Positions 59,201 through 64,000 of a stretch of DNA of 64,000 nt are shown in pieces. The stretch's first letter is position 1. Each line of letters opens with the position of its first letter. The notes under the pieces are model-generated. The model was not told where the DNA came from. It searched no databases and saw only the letters and a program-made list of their open reading frames with translations. The stretch spans positions 11,826,948-11,890,947 of the forward strand of contig NC_133948.1 in NCBI RefSeq assembly GCF_031877795.1. Direction: 5' to 3'. A program made the position numbers and the translations under genes. The stretch is from Strix aluco. Taxonomy: Eukaryota; Chordata; Aves; Strigiformes; Strigidae.

Positions 59201-59784
59201 TCTGCTTCACCTTTCACATTGGGTGTTTCTTGGAACTCCTGGAATTATTAAAACAAGACAGGTACATTTCAGCAAGGATGAAACAGAAATTGGGAAAGGC
59301 AGAAATTAAGTGGAAAACAAATTACAGACACACACCAAGCCTGGTGCAGATGAAGCAAGCTCAGGCATGTGGCATTCACTGTTACTGTATCTCCGACATC
59401 TGCTGGGATAATAACTGGGCTGGGCTATTTATCACAGAAACAAAAGGAACCAAACAGGAAAAATCAAACAGCAACAGAAGGTGGAAACCTATCTTACACA
59501 GAACCACGGGACAACATAGCTTTTCCCCATTTTATTGTGGCTTGATGTTTATGATAACAGACAACAGTAGAAACAGGTGAGCAAGATCACACAGACCAAG
59601 GGGAAGCAGCCCAAATGGAGCATATTATATCAGAAAAAGAAATGAGGTCTTTGAATCACAGGCAGCCCTCCCTGGAACATAAAAATATAAATAAACATCT
59701 CTTTTTTTATTGCCATTAATGGGAACATTTCCTGGCACTGGTCAGATGACAAGCCCTTTTTTCCCAGTTACCTCAGCCAACTCA
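56291..59784. other. Intergenic stretch, no gene recognised
   Basis: The longest open frame (165 codons, 59083-59580, plus) has no recognisable domain. The stretch also lacks splice-bounded conserved segments and transposon ends that I can identify. Confidence 0.45.
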
Positions 59785-59878
59785 GTAACCATGGCAACTG
59801 TCTCCAGTGCAATGACATCATATGGTTTCCTAGGCAACTGTTCCCAGTGCAATGACATCATGTGGTCACCATGGCAAT
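59785..59878 (+). promoter_or_regulatory. 40-bp tandem array of RFX X-box-like and CRE-like motifs
   Basis: Three 14-bp X-box-like palindromes start at 59785 (GTAACCATGGCAAC, full match to GTNRCC-2-RGYAAC), 59825 (GTTTCCTAGGCAAC, one mismatch) and 59865 (GTCACCATGGCAAT, one mismatch), exactly 40 bp apart. Between them, TGACATCA (one change from the CRE TGACGTCA) occurs at 59813-59820 and 59853-59860. A weaker X-box-like site (GTTACCTCAGCCAAC) precedes them at 59767-59781. RFX and CREB/ATF binding is inferred from motifs only. Confidence 0.5.
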
Positions 59879-61526
59879 GCTCCATGAAGCCAGGAAGAAA
59901 GTATTTTAAGTCAGGGAGGACAAAAGAGAACCCAGGGAAGAGCAGGATGAAAGATAATGGAGGTGAAAACATGAGCCTTATGAGAAGGGTATGCGCAAAA
60001 GGAATAGATGGAGAGAGTATAAAGAGAGATTGGAGATGGGAATAAAAGAGAAATTTTGAGAAAGTTAAACGACTAGTTTAAAAAAATAATCTTAATTCCA
60101 TTATCTACTTTAATGATACATTATTTAGGTCAGATGGCTTAAATGCTGATTTAGTGGAGAGACTTTTGACAACCCATAAGAAACTGTCAGAAATCTCCTG
60201 AGAGGCATCAAGTGAAATCACACCATATAGAATATACTAGGTACTTTTTCTAATCTATTTCTATTCTCTGATTGATCAATTACTCAAGGGCTCTGTCACA
60301 GCAATGCAAATAACCAGATGTTACTGTCATGCCTGTAGAGGGCTTGAGGAGAAGATTCCTTTGCCCTCTTCATTTTGTGCTTTGTACTTTAAGACAAGAT
60401 AACAAGAACCTGGTCAACCGACAAACGAAAATGTGTTTTCCATTGATTGAAAGCTCCTTCAGACGCTCACCAAGATGGAAGTAAAGAGCCTCTCTTCCTT
60501 CTTTTTAATTTTCTAGATCTTCTTCCAATTCTATTATACTTTCAAATGTTTGAATTTGCTGAAGATAAATATCTTCTCTGAATTCAACTGTCTTTTACTT
60601 CCAGACAGTCTCAGGCAGCAGACAGTTACTACCAGCTTTATGTCAAATGGCTGTAAAACCCCTGGGAAAAAGGTTCTTGGCAATGGAACACTGCCATTAT
60701 TGATACATAGTGTTTTATCAGTGCACACAGCCTTGAGCGAAAGATAAAGTAACAAAAAGCAGTGTCTTTTGAGGACAGCTTGCAGTCTAAAAGTTTAGGA
60801 CAATGTTCATGAGGAAGCTTCCAAGTCTATCACAGTATTTTTCTATCCAGCAAGGCATCTTCACATAATCTCTCTTAAGCAAAACCTTAATTTAATTAGC
60901 ACAATAATTGCCCTCCACCATTCATTTCAGGAGTTAATGTAGAATCAGATGTAGCAATTGTGATTGTAACACAGCAATTAAGCAATGCAATGTTGTAGCT
61001 GTGACATCTTCTACTAAAAGGGACTCATTTTTTACAGTTGGTGCTAAGATGATAAGCAGAATCTCAAAAGCCAATAGCAGCCGTGTCCGTCAGTTCAGCT
61101 GTCTGTACATTTCAGCAGAAAATAGCAATTTTCTAGATGAGGGATTTTGTAGTTTGTAACAATGAAACATTTTTCTACTAGGACACCTCATGCAGATTGT
61201 TGCTGCTACTCAGATAGCAACAATGCATTTAATATGCCAAGCACTTTCAGAATCTATACAAAGACAGGCATTAGGGTCCATAAAGCCTGACTCCTTCAGA
61301 GCAGTGCATTTCAAGAGGCAGCCTTACTGCAGTAAGCCTCAAAGGAGTTTCATTGCAAAACTCTGCAGTCATCAGGCTGGAAGTGTTCCAGGTGCTTAAT
61401 CATACACAGCAGAGTGAGAACTGAGAGCGAAGAAAAACTCAGTGATAAGCAGCACTAGGAAGGATGTGGTGGCTGAGGGAGAGAAACAGGAAAAGGGGAG
61501 GAGGAGAGGAAAGGGAGAAAAAATAC
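59879..61526. other. Intergenic stretch, no gene recognised
   Basis: Short chance open frames only; no transposon or RNA gene recognised. Confidence 0.45.
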
Positions 61527-61624
61527 CTCACGCTGTTGATGAGCAGAAACACAAACACCAGAGCATAAAGCAAGGCCAGCATCAGTTCCCCAAAGTTATT
61601 CTTCAGTCCTCATAGTCTTCCTCC
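61527..61624 (-). other. Exon-like segment encoding a hydrophobic peptide (unconfirmed)
   Basis: On the minus strand a 98-bp segment lies between TTTGATTTAG and GTGAG|GTATTT, resembling acceptor and donor sites. From the ATG at 61580-61582 it reads MLALLYALVFVFLLINSV, which looks like a signal peptide or membrane anchor, preceded in the same frame by LKNNFGE. The other frame just upstream reads EEDYED then a stop. All three frames hit a stop between the acceptor and the ATG. It could be a 5' exon with a start codon, a decayed exon, or chance. I do not recognise a gene. Confidence 0.2.
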
Positions 61625-64000
61625 CTAAATCAAAATATATTCATGGAACAGCTAACTGTGCACATCTCACACAAAACCCAGGCTGAGCCGAGCATTCTCA
61701 TACAATCAAGAGGTCCTACCCACCAGTTACACCTTCACGGAATTACCAAAATGGATTTCTTCAGGGAGAGTAGAGGATGAAGGAAATCTTGTCAGGGTCA
61801 GCACAAAATGAAGGAAGAAGACTGCTAGAGAAGAAAACAAGTGGGAAATAGGTGGTGGGGAGGATTGTTTTGGTTTGTGGGTTTTTTTCAAGCTGAGCTG
61901 TAAGACTGAAACATCTGCATTAATGAAGCTATGTTTCAGGCTGTAATCTTATTTTAAAAAAATTGGAACTTTTAAGAAACAGTGGCAAAATACAAGTTGA
62001 ATTGATAATGCCCTTCAGTTTGAACAATGATGCATGCCAACATTAAGTCAAACAATATGAAATGCTGAGAGTTGACTTAAAAGAGAGAAAGGGGGGAAAT
62101 AGAATAATGACTAATGGCCAAACAAAAAAAGGAAAAAATAAGAAATCTAGTAGCTGTTTTAAACTGTGTTCCCTTAAGTCATAAAGAATAATATGTACCA
62201 ATATCTAATTGCTTCATTACCACAGTAAGTGCTATGCTTTACAATTGCACATACAGGTGTTCTGCATTCATTAAAAATAAGACAAATTCTGCTGTGATTA
62301 ATACAAGAAAATAAAGCTCACAGGTAATAGAAGAAAGGGTAAAATGCAGCTCACCAATATCAACATAGTAATATAGCAAGACATAAAAATAAAACCTTGC
62401 AGACAGCTTTCCCAAAAGTTGTCAAGTGTTCAGCTCTCAGCCCAGTTTAACCCTAAAAAAAGTAACTGAATTTTTAAAAATATAAATGTTGAAGTAACAG
62501 AAGGAGAGGACCCCAAAGTAAAGACTTGTTTCTACTAAATAAGAAATAAATTATAAGAACAAAAAAATATATTTATCAGCAGGAATTAGAATAACTGTTG
62601 AACAAAATATCCCCTGGTTATTCTTGACTTCGTGTCAGCCCATCCACCTGCTAATTAGCACCAAGACATTATTGTGATTACACTAGGATAACAGGATGAA
62701 TAATTCATAATACCTTACCCAGACATCTGGCACATTAGTGGTTCTTAGTCAGTTCCCAACCCCAGGATTCAGCATAACTTTTATGGCAGAGTTAATAACA
62801 TACATACACATTTAATGTATTTAGTAAAAAAATTAAGCAATTGTTTTAAACACAACTAACACTGAGCTACTAAGCTCAGTTAAAGCTGGACTTTACTAAG
62901 CTAAAAATAATAGTTAATTCTGTCCACTCTTGGACTAGTCAAAAATGACATATTATGGCAATAATACTGTGTCAGGTCCCTCAACTGTTGAGTTTTTCAT
63001 TTCCAGTAAAATGTCATGGACGGTTTACTGTAAATTCCAAAATTCCTACACATCTGAGGACAACACAGTGCAATGAAAGCTTATAGGACAAGTCATTTAA
63101 TGATAGAGTATTGAAGACAAAATTCTAACTTCACCTACAGCAGAGTTTGTCCACAAAGATAATTTTATCAAAATGGCTGCATAAGATTTAGCATAATAAT
63201 GTGATATTTGGTTTGGAGGGGGAAAAAAAGAAGCTTTTACAAATTAAAAGAAGATTAAAATAATTATTTCTTAATTTAGTCTTAAACAATTGAACACTGA
63301 AATGAAGGTACAGACATGACAAGCAAGCCACCTAACAGATGGTTGGAAGGATGAGAAAATATTTAATGGAAAGAACTATTCCCACCATTGGGATTTTAAC
63401 TTTCCTCTTCAGTGAAACAATGTTCAGCTATCAAAGGAGAACAAACAGAACCTTCAAGATGAAATTTAGATGAGCAGTTTATGGAACTTGCACCTTTTTT
63501 TCTTAGCAATATCAAACATTAAGTCAAAATACAGCTCATACTGTAACAGGTAGAAACACTAAAATTCTATCAAGAAATCTTATAATTTGCTGATAAAGTG
63601 AAATGTTTTCCCCCATGGTATTTTCCAAATCAGCCTTATCATGAGTTATTAGAAATTTTAGACATGAGCTTTTTTTATAGGTTGCCTTCCATCCCAGTGG
63701 CTCATAACAACTTGCAACATGAGGTATTTCCAAAGTTAGAATACTATTTTTTTTATTATTATTAAACAATTTTAAACATCTGTAATTAATGATGTTCATT
63801 GCAATGTTGCATACTTCACAGTGTACAAAAATGAACGTTATTAACACAGTAAAAGAGAAGTGCAGGGCCAACCTCAAGGCAAGGAAGCCTCAGCTGTGAA
63901 AACTGGGAGAATGAGTCAGCAGTAGCACCAAAGCATTCTCATCTACTAACAACGTTGGACTGTGATGATACTGATGACAGCCAGTGTCTCAACTTCCCAA
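61625..64000. other. Intergenic stretch to window end, nothing recognised
   Basis: AT-rich with short open frames only. In other vertebrates YWHAH lies upstream of SLC5A1, but I see no 14-3-3 coding sequence inside this window. Confidence 0.45.

Noticed and set aside
59083-59580. 165-codon open frame, plus strand
   Set aside because: Residue content and lack of motifs suggest chance; no supporting exon borders.
38065-64000. Search for YWHAH, the neighbour of SLC5A1 in other vertebrates
   Set aside because: No 14-3-3 signature was found in either strand's reading frames, so it is probably outside the window.

Overview
The window is vertebrate nuclear DNA, almost certainly from a bird. It has one multi-exon gene with large introns, CR1-type LINE copies, and a solo LTR whose sequence I recognise as a common avian endogenous-retrovirus LTR family. 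That family suggests Neoaves, but this last step rests on memory rather than a search. Base composition is AT-rich, there are no operons, and most open reading frames are chance.

The one well-supported gene is SLC5A1 (sodium/glucose cotransporter 1, SGLT1), complete on the minus strand. It runs from the start codon at 37701 down to the TAA stop at 8222-8224. I could place all 15 coding exons by conserved protein sequence and GT/AG boundaries. The lengths sum to 1941 nt, with phases that join cleanly, giving a 646-residue protein. Residues used for Na+ and sugar binding in human SGLT1 are all present at a constant offset of 16, because the N-terminus is 16 residues shorter. A TATA-like box and an HNF1-like site lie just upstream of the start codon.

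Layout: 1-8221 is downstream sequence, its upper part presumably 3' UTR. 8222-37701 is SLC5A1. Intron 12 holds a short CR1 tail, intron 7 a 1.8 kb antisense CR1 ending 54 bp from exon 7, intron 5 a solo LTR, and introns 1 and 2 have microsatellites touching splice sites. 37802-64000 is upstream intergenic sequence with another decayed CR1 (about 48.2-49.3 kb), homopolymer runs and an AT-rich stretch. It also holds two unexplained signals. One is an exact 40-bp periodic array of RFX X-box-like and CRE-like motifs (59785-59878). The other is a short exon-like segment encoding a hydrophobic peptide on the minus strand (61527-61624).

I found no clearly new biological system. The X-box/CRE array and the 61.5 kb exon-like segment are the items most worth checking.
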